Notes under the pieces: model-generated | What the model was told of the DNA's origin: nothing | Databases searched by the model: none | The model's input: the letters and a program-made list of their open reading frames with translations, nothing else | In this document: in pieces, positions 17,632-25,559 of the stretch | Layout of the letters: each line of letters begins with the position of its first letter | Numbering within the stretch: the first letter of the stretch is position 1 | Assembly: GCA_902774905.1 (NCBI GenBank) | Contig: CACYKF010000019.1 | Span: 1 to 55,125, forward strand | DNA: 55,125 bases | Origin: an uncultured bacterium | GTDB lineage: Bacteria; Cyanobacteriota; Vampirovibrionia; Gastranaerophilales; Gastranaerophilaceae | Reading direction: 5' to 3' | Program-made: the position numbers and the translations under genes

Positions 17632-18315
17632 CTATATAATCCCCAACTTTTCACAAGCACTATAAGCCGCTTTCTGTTCGGCGTCTTTTTTGGATAAACC
17701 TTTTTCTGTCGCCAAAACTTCTCCGTTATAAGAAACTTCAACTTCAAATATTCTTTTATGCGCAGGGCCTGATTCGTTTACAACTTTATAAACAGGGCGG
17801 TTTTTATCTAAACTTTGAGTGTACTCCTGCAAAATTTCTTTTGAATTATATTTTGCAAAATTATCTTTTACATCTTTTATGTACGGAGTTAAAGTTTTTT
17901 CAATATATTTTCTGACCTGCTTATATTTGCCGTCGAGATAATATGCCCCCAAAATTGCCTCAAAAGCGCAGGCACAAATAGAATTCAAATTTCTTGCGCC
18001 CTGCTTTTCGTCATGTTTACTTAAAATTATTAGTTCTGATAAACCATTTCCTTTTGCTATTTGAGCAAGTGTATTATCCGAAACCACAATAGAGCGAATT
18101 TTTGACATTTCGCCTTCGGTACTTTGCGGATACATATTATATAAAACATCGGAAACAGTTAGTTTTAAAACCGCATCTCCCAAAAATTCCAATCGTTCAT
18201 AAGATTCTGTATAATCTAAATTCAAATCCTGAGTATAAGACGGATGAGTCAATGCTTTTTTAAATAAATCAGAATCAACAATCTTTATTCCAAAAATTTT
18301 TTCAAGCGATTTCAT
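17632..18315 (-). CDS. rnc: Ribonuclease III
   Basis: Endoribonuclease for double-stranded RNA (rRNA precursor and mRNA processing). The N-terminal domain has the signature ERLEFLGDAVLKL (about residues 40-52) with the catalytic Glu/Asp; a second acidic cluster lies at AFEAILGAYYLDG. The C-terminal ~70 residues form the dsRNA-binding domain. 227 aa is normal. The start overlaps the cdsA stop by one base. Confidence 0.95.
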   Translation of the reverse strand: MKSLEKIFGIKIVDSDLFKKALTHPSYTQDLNLDYTESYERLEFLGDAVLKLTVSDVLYNMYPQSTEGEMSKIRSIVVSDNTLAQIAKGNGLSELIILSKHDEKQGARNLNSICACAFEAILGAYYLDGKYKQVRKYIEKTLTPYIKDVKDNFAKYNSKEILQEYTQSLDKNRPVYKVVNESGPAHKRIFEVEVSYNGEVLATEKGLSKKDAEQKAAYSACEKLGII

Positions 18316-19187
18316 TAGAATATACCTTTAACAAAATCCCATACAGTAGTCATCCATTCAGTTTTAAATACGAAATATTTAAAGAAATAATAAGCAATCG
18401 GTATAGTGAACGCAAAACTATCAGTTCTGTCTAAAAAACCGCCATGCCCCGGGAGGGCATCGCCTGAATCTTTTACCCCTGCATCGCGTTTCAATAACGA
18501 TTCACATAAATCACCGATTTGAGCAAAAGTTGTGCATAACAAACCGGCAACCAAAGACCAAAACCAGCCAATACCCAAATAAAGCCCGAATATTTCTGCA
18601 AATATAACAGAGCCTAAAACTCCGCCTAATGCTCCTTCAATAGTCTTATTTGGGCTTACAGTCGGCGCAAGTTTATGCTTACCCCATCTTGATCCGACAT
18701 AATAACACCCGACATCTGTTGCGATAACTGATGCTATCATCAGGACTACAAAACCTAAACCACTGTCATATTCTCCATTATGAAGGTTTCTGAAAAATAT
18801 AAGATGCAAAGGAAACCAACCGCAATAAACCATTCCGAAAAGAGTTGTAGCAACATTTGCAATATACGGTTGTCTGCCAACAAACAATACCCACATAAAT
18901 GATGCCATAGCGCAAATTGTGAGAGTTGCTGCGACTAAATCAAACCTTTCAAAATAAACAATTGCAGCCAAAACCGCTTCGGTTATATAAATAACTTTTA
19001 AACTCGGATAAAAACCTTTGTGATTAAGAATTTTTACATATTCTCTTGATACAAAAGCAAGAACAACCGCTAACAAGCCTAACAGGACAAGTCCGCCTGC
19101 CATTATGCACAACATAACAATTGTGCCCATTATAAAGCCTGTCAACATTCTTATTGCATTTTTGTTTAACCCGAGATCAATTTTCAT
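18315..19187 (-). CDS. cdsA: Phosphatidate cytidylyltransferase
   Basis: Integral membrane enzyme making CDP-diacylglycerol from phosphatidic acid and CTP. Several membrane helices are visible. The C-terminal signature reads LLKRDAGVKDSGDALPGHGG followed by FLDRTDS, which is the CdsA pattern. 290 aa is normal. It overlaps both neighbours by one base (frr upstream, rnc downstream). The uppS gene that commonly sits between frr and cdsA in other bacteria is absent. Confidence 0.95.
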   Translation of the reverse strand: MKIDLGLNKNAIRMLTGFIMGTIVMLCIMAGGLVLLGLLAVVLAFVSREYVKILNHKGFYPSLKVIYITEAVLAAIVYFERFDLVAATLTICAMASFMWVLFVGRQPYIANVATTLFGMVYCGWFPLHLIFFRNLHNGEYDSGLGFVVLMIASVIATDVGCYYVGSRWGKHKLAPTVSPNKTIEGALGGVLGSVIFAEIFGLYLGIGWFWSLVAGLLCTTFAQIGDLCESLLKRDAGVKDSGDALPGHGGFLDRTDSFAFTIPIAYYFFKYFVFKTEWMTTVWDFVKGIF

Positions 19188-19753
19188 TATACGGTCATAA
19201 CCTCTTTTTCTTTATCAACTACCGCTTTATCAATATTATCAGTATATTTATCGGTAATTTTCTGTATTTTATCCTGATTGTCTTTTACAGCATCTTCAGG
19301 AAGATTTTCGTCTTTTTCAATTTTCTTTAATTTATCAACCATATCACGACGAATATTTCTGATTACAACTTTAGCATCTTCGCCTAATTTTTTCACATCT
19401 TTTGCAATTTCACGGCGTCTGTCTTCTGTTAAAGGCGGGAACGGTAAACGAATACAAGTTCCGTCAGAATTTGGAGTAATACCGATTTCAGCCTTAATTA
19501 TACCTTTTTCAATTTCTTTCATAATTGTCTTGTCATAAGGAGTGATGACAAGAGTTGTCCCGTCCTGAACAGTAACCTGAGACATTTGTCTTAAAGGTGT
19601 AGGCGCACCATAGTATTCAACAACAACTTTATCTAAAATTGCAGGATTTGCACGACCTGAACGGACTGATGCAAATTCTTTATGCAACTGTGCAACGGCT
19701 TTTTCCATTTTTTCTTCGCCGAATAAATACATTTCATCTAATGCTTCTGACAT
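19187..19753 (-). CDS. frr: Ribosome-recycling factor
   Basis: Releases mRNA and tRNA from post-termination ribosomes together with EF-G. Motifs: FASVRSGRANPAILDKVVVE, YYGAPTPLRQMSQV, and the C-terminal KLKKIEKDENLPEDAVK helix region. 188 aa is normal. It lies 13 bp after pyrH and overlaps cdsA by one base. Confidence 0.96.
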   Translation of the reverse strand: MSEALDEMYLFGEEKMEKAVAQLHKEFASVRSGRANPAILDKVVVEYYGAPTPLRQMSQVTVQDGTTLVITPYDKTIMKEIEKGIIKAEIGITPNSDGTCIRLPFPPLTEDRRREIAKDVKKLGEDAKVVIRNIRRDMVDKLKKIEKDENLPEDAVKDNQDKIQKITDKYTDNIDKAVVDKEKEVMTV

Positions 19754-19766
19754 TTTTTACCTCTTT

Positions 19767-20477
19767 CTAATTTATATAAGTTCCTAATTTTTCACCATTT
19801 AGAATGTCTTTTATTCCGTTTTCCTTTTTAAAATCAAATACAATAATCGGAATATTATTTTGTTTACACAAATCACAAGCAGATGTATCCATAACTTTCA
19901 AACCGTTAACAATGATATCATCATAGTGCATTTGGTCAATCTTTTTAGCATTCGGGTCAACATTTGGGTCTGCCGTGTAAACACCATCAACACCGTTTTT
20001 GGCCATTAACATTGCTTGTGCATTGATTTCGGATGCTCTTAAAGCAGAAGCCGTATCGGTTGTAAAGAACGGATTTCCTGTTCCTGCGACAAATATGACA
20101 ACTCGGCCTTTTTCCAAATGTCTGATTGCTCTGTGGCGAATATATGGTTCAGCGATTTGCTTCATTGTTATTGCACTTTGAACACGACAATCAACACCTA
20201 TTTGATTTAATGCGCTTTGTAAAGTTATCCCGTTCATTACAGTAGCAAGCATACCGACATAATCGCCTGTTGCACGGTCTAAACCGATTTTTGTACTGTT
20301 TTTCATTCCTCTGAAAATATTTCCGCCACCTACAACAACCGCAACCTGTGCGCCCATATCAACGGCTTTTTTAATCTCGTTAGCCATCATAGTAACGGGT
20401 TCCGGTGCAATACCAAACTGCTGATCACCTAACAATGCTTCCCCGCTAATCTTTAACAAAATTCGTTTATATTTCAT
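19767..20477 (-). CDS. pyrH: UMP kinase
   Basis: Phosphorylates UMP to UDP for nucleic acid and sugar-nucleotide synthesis. Motifs: YKRILLKISGEALLGDQQFG, VVVGGGNIFRG, and GTGNPFFTTDTASALRA. The ATG at 20475-20477 is chosen because it begins the conserved domain and GAGGG lies 10 nt upstream; the frame extends 15 codons further without a ribosome-binding site. It leads the pyrH-frr-cdsA-rnc-rpe operon. Confidence 0.95.
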   Translation of the reverse strand: MKYKRILLKISGEALLGDQQFGIAPEPVTMMANEIKKAVDMGAQVAVVVGGGNIFRGMKNSTKIGLDRATGDYVGMLATVMNGITLQSALNQIGVDCRVQSAITMKQIAEPYIRHRAIRHLEKGRVVIFVAGTGNPFFTTDTASALRASEINAQAMLMAKNGVDGVYTADPNVDPNAKKIDQMHYDDIIVNGLKVMDTSACDLCKQNNIPIIVFDFKKENGIKDILNGEKLGTYIN

Positions 20478-20569
20478 TAACCAATATCCCTCTCGCTTCA
20501 AGTGTGATTTTAACTTAAACACACGATATTGTAAAGTAAATATTAATAAATATTGTTATTACTTTAAAA

Positions 20570-20896
20570 GCGGGAGAGGGTGTGATACAAGACCCTCTTT
20601 TAAACCCGCCGTTTTATTTTGTCACTGCGACAATCCGATTTATTGCCTATCTCCCTCGGGGAAGAGTAATTTTTCTTAATGAGCGGTAGCGAATTTAGAA
20701 AAATGAGAGAGGGTTTGTAGTTAACACCCTCTCCTGTCAACTTCGTTGACATCCTCTCCGTAGGAGAGGTAGAAAACCTATCTCCCCTGCGGTGAGAGTA
20801 ATTTTTCAATGTGAGAAATTTATTTTGAACATTTGAAAAATGAGAGAGGGTTAGGTTTATTATCAATTTGGTGCGTATAAACGCACCCTACTCACT
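20570..20896. repeat. Dispersed repeat, copy 2 (stacked palindromes)
   Basis: About 327 bp closely matching 53961-54241, with an internal expansion here. It contains hairpins such as gtcaac-ttc-gttgac and ggtgcg-tataaa-cgcacc, and repeated ctctcc/gagagg words. It lies 3' of the pilin-like gene at 21116. An open frame across it is an artefact of the repeat. Confidence 0.85.
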
Positions 20897-21115
20897 GCGT
20901 TTGCTCGTAATGACATGTTATTGTGTCAGACAATTGCCTGACATACACCCTCTACCAACGGGAGAGGGTAGAAAATCACTTTGAGCAATAGCGAAAAGTA
21001 GATTTTCGGGTGAGGTGGCAATCCCGTTAGGGGTGAGATCCTGAACCAAGTTCAGGATGACATTGTACGACCCCTCACCCCACCCCTCTCCCTCGAAGAG
21101 GGATGCAAACTACTA
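20897..21115. repeat. Gene-free tract of short palindromes
   Basis: Continues the repeat region up to the pilin stop codon. It includes gagagggta/accctctc words, the palindrome atcctgaa-ccaag-ttcaggat (21038-21058, a variant of 935-955) and ctcaccc/ctctccc strings. No coding sequence was recognised. Confidence 0.6.
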
Positions 21116-22297
21116 CTACTCCAAATCACCGACACAAACAGCCCTAATGCTCGAATTGTTGCGGTGGTTGCTGATCCTGTACGAGGTCGAACTGTCGAAG
21201 GTCCGGCGGTACGCGTAGGTGGCACCTCCCTCACTACCTACCCACAAGGAGTAACAAGAGCCTAAGCCCGAAAAACTCTCAGGTAGTTGGCTGAAATCAG
21301 GTGTGCCTTCGCAGCGTTGTGTTGAATCATTACAATTTGATTCTCCATAAACTTTCTTGGCTAATTCATACAAGTCATCTTCAGTCGGGAGATTTTGGAC
21401 TCCGCCACATTTTTCCACAGCCGCAGCCCAGTAATCATTGTCATAAGGGCATGATTTAATCCCCAGTGATTCTTTTTTTGCTTCACAATCCGCTTTACTC
21501 ATCGGAGTTGTGATTTCCTGCGGTTCCCATTTGTCAAACTGACGACGTTTTGCTAACTTTTCTTCTTCTGTTAATTCATATTCTTCTTTCCCGTTTCCTC
21601 CTAAAAAAGTCGCAAGTGAAGCATTTGTTGCAGGTTCGACCGCTCCGTCATGAAACACTACAGGGAAAATATCTCCCATACTGCCATTTGTTACTTTACA
21701 AGTGGTATTGGCACTGATTGTCGTTGTACCCTCAGCACACTGTACCTCTTTATTTGGCGGAGTAGGTCCGTTTACGTCTATAAACCCTATACAATTTGCT
21801 AATTTATCTGACAACATCGCAGTAGTTATTACATTCCCAACCCCAACACCACAACCTTTTGCGTTCGGATTAAACGCAACAATTGCGCCGTCAGCGAATG
21901 AAAAGAACAAAAAGTTTTCAACAGAAAAACTTTTCATATCCGCACTATAAGGACTAAATAAATTTGCACCTTTGACGTTGCCGTATTTGCCTAAATAAGT
22001 CTGACCTGCCAAAGTGTTGTTAAACAGTCCGCAAAAATTGTACTGACCACCTGCGAGAGTATCGCTTTTGCAAGTCGCATCATCATTAATTTGAGTTAAA
22101 AGCGAATAATCCAAATCATACTGTGCCTGCGCTCCGATTGCCGCCTGATTTAGAGTAGATAAAGATTTTTTAAACTGTGCTGTAAACTTTTTAGAGTTAG
22201 AATTTTGCATCAAAAGAGGAATAGTAATCGCCGCAACAACACCAATGATGCCAATTGTAATCATTATTTCTGCCAATGTAAAAGCGTACTTTTTCAT
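21116..22297 (-). CDS. Pilin-like surface protein with variable lectin-like C-terminus
   Basis: A prepilin leader MKKYA precedes FTLAEIMITIGIIGVV (mature Glu+5, helix about residues 6-26). The ~370-residue exported part ends in a domain with LPTEDDLYELAK, LWVGSE and RAVCVGDLE, resembling DUF1566/FGE-type C-type-lectin folds. It is close to the gene at 54243 over the body but differs at the tip. The tip (21146-21223) is 58% GC by hand count, and 23 of 26 codons end in G or C, unlike the AT-rich rest. The ATG at 22297 (GAGGA 8 nt upstream) is preferred over one 15 nt earlier. It is divergent from an XRE regulator. Role inferred: adhesin or minor pilin. Confidence 0.8.
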   Translation of the reverse strand: MKKYAFTLAEIMITIGIIGVVAAITIPLLMQNSNSKKFTAQFKKSLSTLNQAAIGAQAQYDLDYSLLTQINDDATCKSDTLAGGQYNFCGLFNNTLAGQTYLGKYGNVKGANLFSPYSADMKSFSVENFLFFSFADGAIVAFNPNAKGCGVGVGNVITTAMLSDKLANCIGFIDVNGPTPPNKEVQCAEGTTTISANTTCKVTNGSMGDIFPVVFHDGAVEPATNASLATFLGGNGKEEYELTEEEKLAKRRQFDKWEPQEITTPMSKADCEAKKESLGIKSCPYDNDYWAAAVEKCGGVQNLPTEDDLYELAKKVYGESNCNDSTQRCEGTPDFSQLPESFSGLGSCYSLWVGSEGGATYAYRRTFDSSTSYRISNHRNNSSIRAVCVGDLE

Positions 22298-22329
22298 GCT
22301 TATTATCCTCATTTATTAAACTCATGGTT

Positions 22330-22358
22330 AATATACCATATTTAAATATCTTTTTCAA
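22330..22358 (-). promoter_or_regulatory. Promoter of the pilin-like gene
   Basis: On the minus strand TTGAAA (22353-22358), a 17-bp spacer, then TATATT (22330-22335), about 33 bp before the ATG at 22297. The spacer overlaps one arm of an 11-bp inverted repeat. Confidence 0.6.
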
Positions 22359-22376
22359 TATTAATAGATATTTAAA
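22341..22376. promoter_or_regulatory. Inverted repeat, likely operator between pilin and XRE genes
   Basis: Perfect 11-bp arms tttaaatatct (22341-22351) and agatatttaaa (22366-22376), 14 bp apart. The left arm lies in the spacer of the pilin promoter and the right arm lies upstream of the XRE gene. A dimeric XRE protein bound here could control both directions; this is inference from position. Confidence 0.5.
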
Positions 22377-22430
22377 AAGGGTGCATAATAAATTTCAATG
22401 GGAATATCATTAGCAAAGAGGAGTTTTTTA

Positions 22431-22748
22431 ATGAATACACAAAAACTATTTGGGCTTAGAGTTAAAGAATTGAGAAAAAAATGCAATATGACTCAAGAGC
22501 AACTTGCTGAAAAATTAGGTGTATTCCAAAAACAAATCGGGAATATTGAAACGGGAACAACATTTACCACAATGGCAAATCTTGAAAAACTTGCGAAAGC
22601 ATTAAAGGTTGATATCTGTGATTTATTCTGTTTCAAGCATCATCAAACAAAAGAAGAACTGATATCGGAAATAAACATATTAATCAATCAGGCAACAAAA
22701 GAACAAGTACAAACGATTTATAAAATATCAAAAAATATAATAAAGTAG
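22431..22748 (+). CDS. XRE-family transcriptional regulator
   Basis: 105 residues. The N-terminal helix-turn-helix is clear: LRVKELRKKCNMTQEQLAEK, LGVFQKQIGNIETG, then LEKLAKALKVDICDLF (residues 8-62). The C-terminal ~40 residues are helical and may dimerise. The ATG at 22431 has AAGAGGAG 7 nt upstream; the frame extends 11 codons further but without a better site. Divergent from the pilin-like gene across an inverted repeat, so it is a candidate regulator of that gene and of itself. Confidence 0.85.
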   Translation: MNTQKLFGLRVKELRKKCNMTQEQLAEKLGVFQKQIGNIETGTTFTTMANLEKLAKALKVDICDLFCFKHHQTKEELISEINILINQATKEQVQTIYKISKNIIK

Positions 22749-22773
22749 GACAATCAAAACGGTCTTATAATTT

Positions 22774-23508
22774 TTAGGTTTCGCTGTATTCCTGAATTGA
22801 AATCGAATCTATATTTTTAAGAGTTTGAAACGCTTTATACAAATCTTTGATAGGTTTTCTGTCCATAACATTAATAACACAGGTCAATTTTGTGGAATTT
22901 GCATCTGCATTTAGTTGCCTGCGATTTATTTCCGAAATATCCTGATATTTTTCGATAATAAAATCTTGAACTGTTTGAACATAATCATTTGCACAAACAA
23001 TTCCGACTTTGACCATTCTTGTTTTCTTTGTACTTGACGGCAGCACATTTTTTTCGAAAATTCTTACCATAACAAGAGTCATAATAGCCATAGCCGTACC
23101 TGCAAATGCAATATCAAACATGCCTGCCCCGCAAGCCATACCGATACTTGCTGCAATCCATAAGGTTGATGCGGTAGTCAACCCCAAAACAATAGGACCG
23201 TTTCTCAAAACCGTACCTGCACCGATAAAACCGATACCTGTTACAACCTGAGCGGCAACTCTTGCTGTATCACGAACCCCTGTCGCCTGAGATATAACAA
23301 CATTATCCCCTTGCGCAAATGTCGGGAAACCGTATATTGAAATCAATGTAAATATACACGCACCCAAAGCAACCATAATATGAGTTCTCAAACCTGCATA
23401 TTTGTTTGTCAATTCTCTTTCCAAACCGATGCAAAAACCGAATGCTGCGGCTGCTACAATACTCAAACCGCAATTCAAATTCAATATATGATCAAAATTT
23501 AATATCAT
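22774..23508 (-). CDS. MgtC/SapB family membrane protein
   Basis: The N-terminal MgtC domain shows FGFCIGLERELTNKYAGLRTH, VTGIGFIGAGTVL, and LTTASTLWIAASIGMACGAG across four or five membrane helices. The C-terminal ~80 residues form a soluble ACT-like domain. Family members are linked to Mg2+ limitation and membrane ATPase control. GAGGG upstream supports the ATG. It follows the peptide permease gene by 15 bp and may be co-transcribed with it. Confidence 0.85.
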   Translation of the reverse strand: MILNFDHILNLNCGLSIVAAAAFGFCIGLERELTNKYAGLRTHIMVALGACIFTLISIYGFPTFAQGDNVVISQATGVRDTARVAAQVVTGIGFIGAGTVLRNGPIVLGLTTASTLWIAASIGMACGAGMFDIAFAGTAMAIMTLVMVRIFEKNVLPSSTKKTRMVKVGIVCANDYVQTVQDFIIEKYQDISEINRRQLNADANSTKLTCVINVMDRKPIKDLYKAFQTLKNIDSISIQEYSET

Positions 23509-23523
23509 TTTTATCCCTCTTAT

Positions 23524-24591
23524 TTACCTTACCTTACTTTTTGGGTCAAGTACATCTCTAATGGTATCACCTATCAGGTTAAATGCCAAAACTGATACAA
23601 AAATTAAAAATCCCGGAGTCAAAAGCCAAGGTCTGTATAAAATATTGGTAAACTCTTGTGCTTCTTTAAGCATATTGCCCCAACTTGCATCAGGCTGCTG
23701 AATACCCAATCCCAAAAAACTCAAACCGGATTCCGACAAAATATAAGACGGAACCGATAATGTCATTGCAACAATTACAAAACTTGTAGTCTGAGGCAAA
23801 ATGTGTTTGGTTATTATCCTCAATTTTGAAGCCCCGATACTTTTAGCAGCCTGAACATAATCTTCGCTTTTTATAGATAAAACCATTCCTCTGACTACTC
23901 TTGCAAACCCTGCCCAGCCAATTAGCGCCAAAATAAGAACAATCAGCATAAACCTTTGCGAACTTGTCATTCCTGAAGGCAAAATTGATGCAAGAATAAT
24001 TAAAAGATAAAAACTCGGTATGGACATAACCCCTTCTGCAAACCGCATCATTATCATATCAGTCCTGCCGCCAAAATATCCGGAAATCCCACCATACAAT
24101 AACCCTATCGGAAACAGTACAAATAATGCCAAAAATCCGATAGTCATAGAAATTCTGCCCCCGAATAAAAGCCTTGAAAAAACATCTCTGCCGTTTATAT
24201 CCGTTCCGAGTAAGAATATTCTGCCATCACTATCTGTTGTAAAAAGATGCCTTTTCATGGGAATTAAGCCTAAAAATTTATAAGGCTGACCTTTTGAGAA
24301 AAACTTTATATAATGTTTTTGACTTCTGTCTAAACTATATTTTATCTGCAAAGTCTCAGAATCAAATTCTCGTATATAATTATAGGTATATGGCATTGAA
24401 AATTTACCGTTTTCATCTATTGTGAAAACTTTTGACGGAGGAACATAAGCCATTGTTCTGTCTGAGAAATCTTTTGTATAAGGAGCAATAAAATCAGCCA
24501 AAAATAATGCAATATAGATTACCCCCAAAACAATAAGCGCAATTCTTGCAAATTTATCTTTCCATAATGCTTTTAATAAATCTCTAATCAT
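23524..24591 (-). CDS. Peptide ABC transporter permease, OppC/DppC type
   Basis: Membrane subunit of an oligopeptide or dipeptide importer. Six membrane helices are visible, with the C-terminal binding-protein-dependent permease signature region containing EDYVQAAKSIGASKLRIITK (EAA loop) and FLGLGIQQPDASWGNML. A ~100-residue insertion with periplasmic character follows the first helix, typical of OppC. The ATG overlaps the OppB-type stop (ATGA). Confidence 0.9.
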   Translation of the reverse strand: MIRDLLKALWKDKFARIALIVLGVIYIALFLADFIAPYTKDFSDRTMAYVPPSKVFTIDENGKFSMPYTYNYIREFDSETLQIKYSLDRSQKHYIKFFSKGQPYKFLGLIPMKRHLFTTDSDGRIFLLGTDINGRDVFSRLLFGGRISMTIGFLALFVLFPIGLLYGGISGYFGGRTDMIMMRFAEGVMSIPSFYLLIILASILPSGMTSSQRFMLIVLILALIGWAGFARVVRGMVLSIKSEDYVQAAKSIGASKLRIITKHILPQTTSFVIVAMTLSVPSYILSESGLSFLGLGIQQPDASWGNMLKEAQEFTNILYRPWLLTPGFLIFVSVLAFNLIGDTIRDVLDPKSKVR

Positions 24592-25559
24592 GACTTACTC
24601 CTTATTCTCGGATCTGTAATGATTAGCAGAATATCCGCAATTAAATTCCCGGCAACGAGCATTATTGCACCCATCATAAGTGATGCCATGACAAGATTAA
24701 TGTCTGATTTTAGTACCGCTTCCAAAATAAGCCTGCCTAACCCCGGATACTGAAAAACATATTCCGTCAAAGCCGCACCCGATAACAGCCCTGCAAATTC
24801 AAAGCCCAAAAGCGTAATCATGGGATTAACCGCATTTCTTAATGCGTGCTTATAAATTACCGCATTTTCACTTAATCCCTTTGCTCTTGCAAATTTTACA
24901 TAATCACTATCCAATACATCAAGCATATTGGCTCTCATTTGTCTTTGCAAACCTGCAAGTGAAATAGTGAATAGAACAATAACAGGCAAAATAAGATGAT
25001 GCGTAATATCCAAAAATTTTCCGCCAAAACTCATATCGGCAAAATTTGGGCTTGTCAAACCTCCAATGGGAAACCAACCCGATTTAACAGCAAACATCAA
25101 AAGTAACACCGCAAAGAAAAATGACGGAATTGCCATGCCAATACTTGTTAAAACAGTTAAAATTCTGTCTAAATTCGTTTTCCACCGAACTGAAGCAATT
25201 ATGCCAAGGGGAACACCAACAAGCCATGTTAAAAGAATTACAATGGTTGTTAAAAGCAAAGTATTAGGTATTCTTTCGCCAAGTTTTTGCGATACTTTTT
25301 CACCTGTTGAAGTGACACCCAAATCACCCTTGACAAAAGAAATTGCCCACTTACCGTACTGAACAATAATAGGTTTATCAAGCCCTAATCTTGCCCTTTC
25401 TTTTTCAACCGTTTCAGGAGAAACTGACGGATTAAGTTTTAATTCTGCCAACGGGTCAACCGGCGACAATCTTATAATGAAAAAACTTATCATTGATACG
25501 ATTATCAACAACGGTATGGTCTGAAGTATTCGTTTAATTATGTACTTTATCGTGTCCAA
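24588..25559 (-). CDS. Peptide ABC transporter permease, OppB/DppB type
   Basis: Partner permease of the importer: KYIIKRILQTIPLLIIVS start, EAA loop DYVKFARAKGLSENAVIYKH, and ending EYVFQYPGLGRLILEAV. 323 aa is normal. The start codon is TTG (25557-25559) with GAGGA 8 nt upstream. It overlaps the end of the binding-protein gene by 26 bp, so translation is coupled. Confidence 0.9.
   Translation of the reverse strand: MDTIKYIIKRILQTIPLLIIVSMISFFIIRLSPVDPLAELKLNPSVSPETVEKERARLGLDKPIIVQYGKWAISFVKGDLGVTSTGEKVSQKLGERIPNTLLLTTIVILLTWLVGVPLGIIASVRWKTNLDRILTVLTSIGMAIPSFFFAVLLLMFAVKSGWFPIGGLTSPNFADMSFGGKFLDITHHLILPVIVLFTISLAGLQRQMRANMLDVLDSDYVKFARAKGLSENAVIYKHALRNAVNPMITLLGFEFAGLLSGAALTEYVFQYPGLGRLILEAVLKSDINLVMASLMMGAIMLVAGNLIADILLIITDPRIRSKS

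Noticed and set aside
20600-20866. 88-codon minus-strand frame
   Set aside because: Lies wholly in the dispersed repeat and its composition follows the palindromes.
20523-21115. CRISPR array
   Set aside because: Repeated words are irregular palindromes without equal-length unique spacers.
20897-21115. DGR template repeat downstream of the pilin gene
   Set aside because: No stretch here resembles the pilin tip with added adenines, and no reverse transcriptase is in the window.
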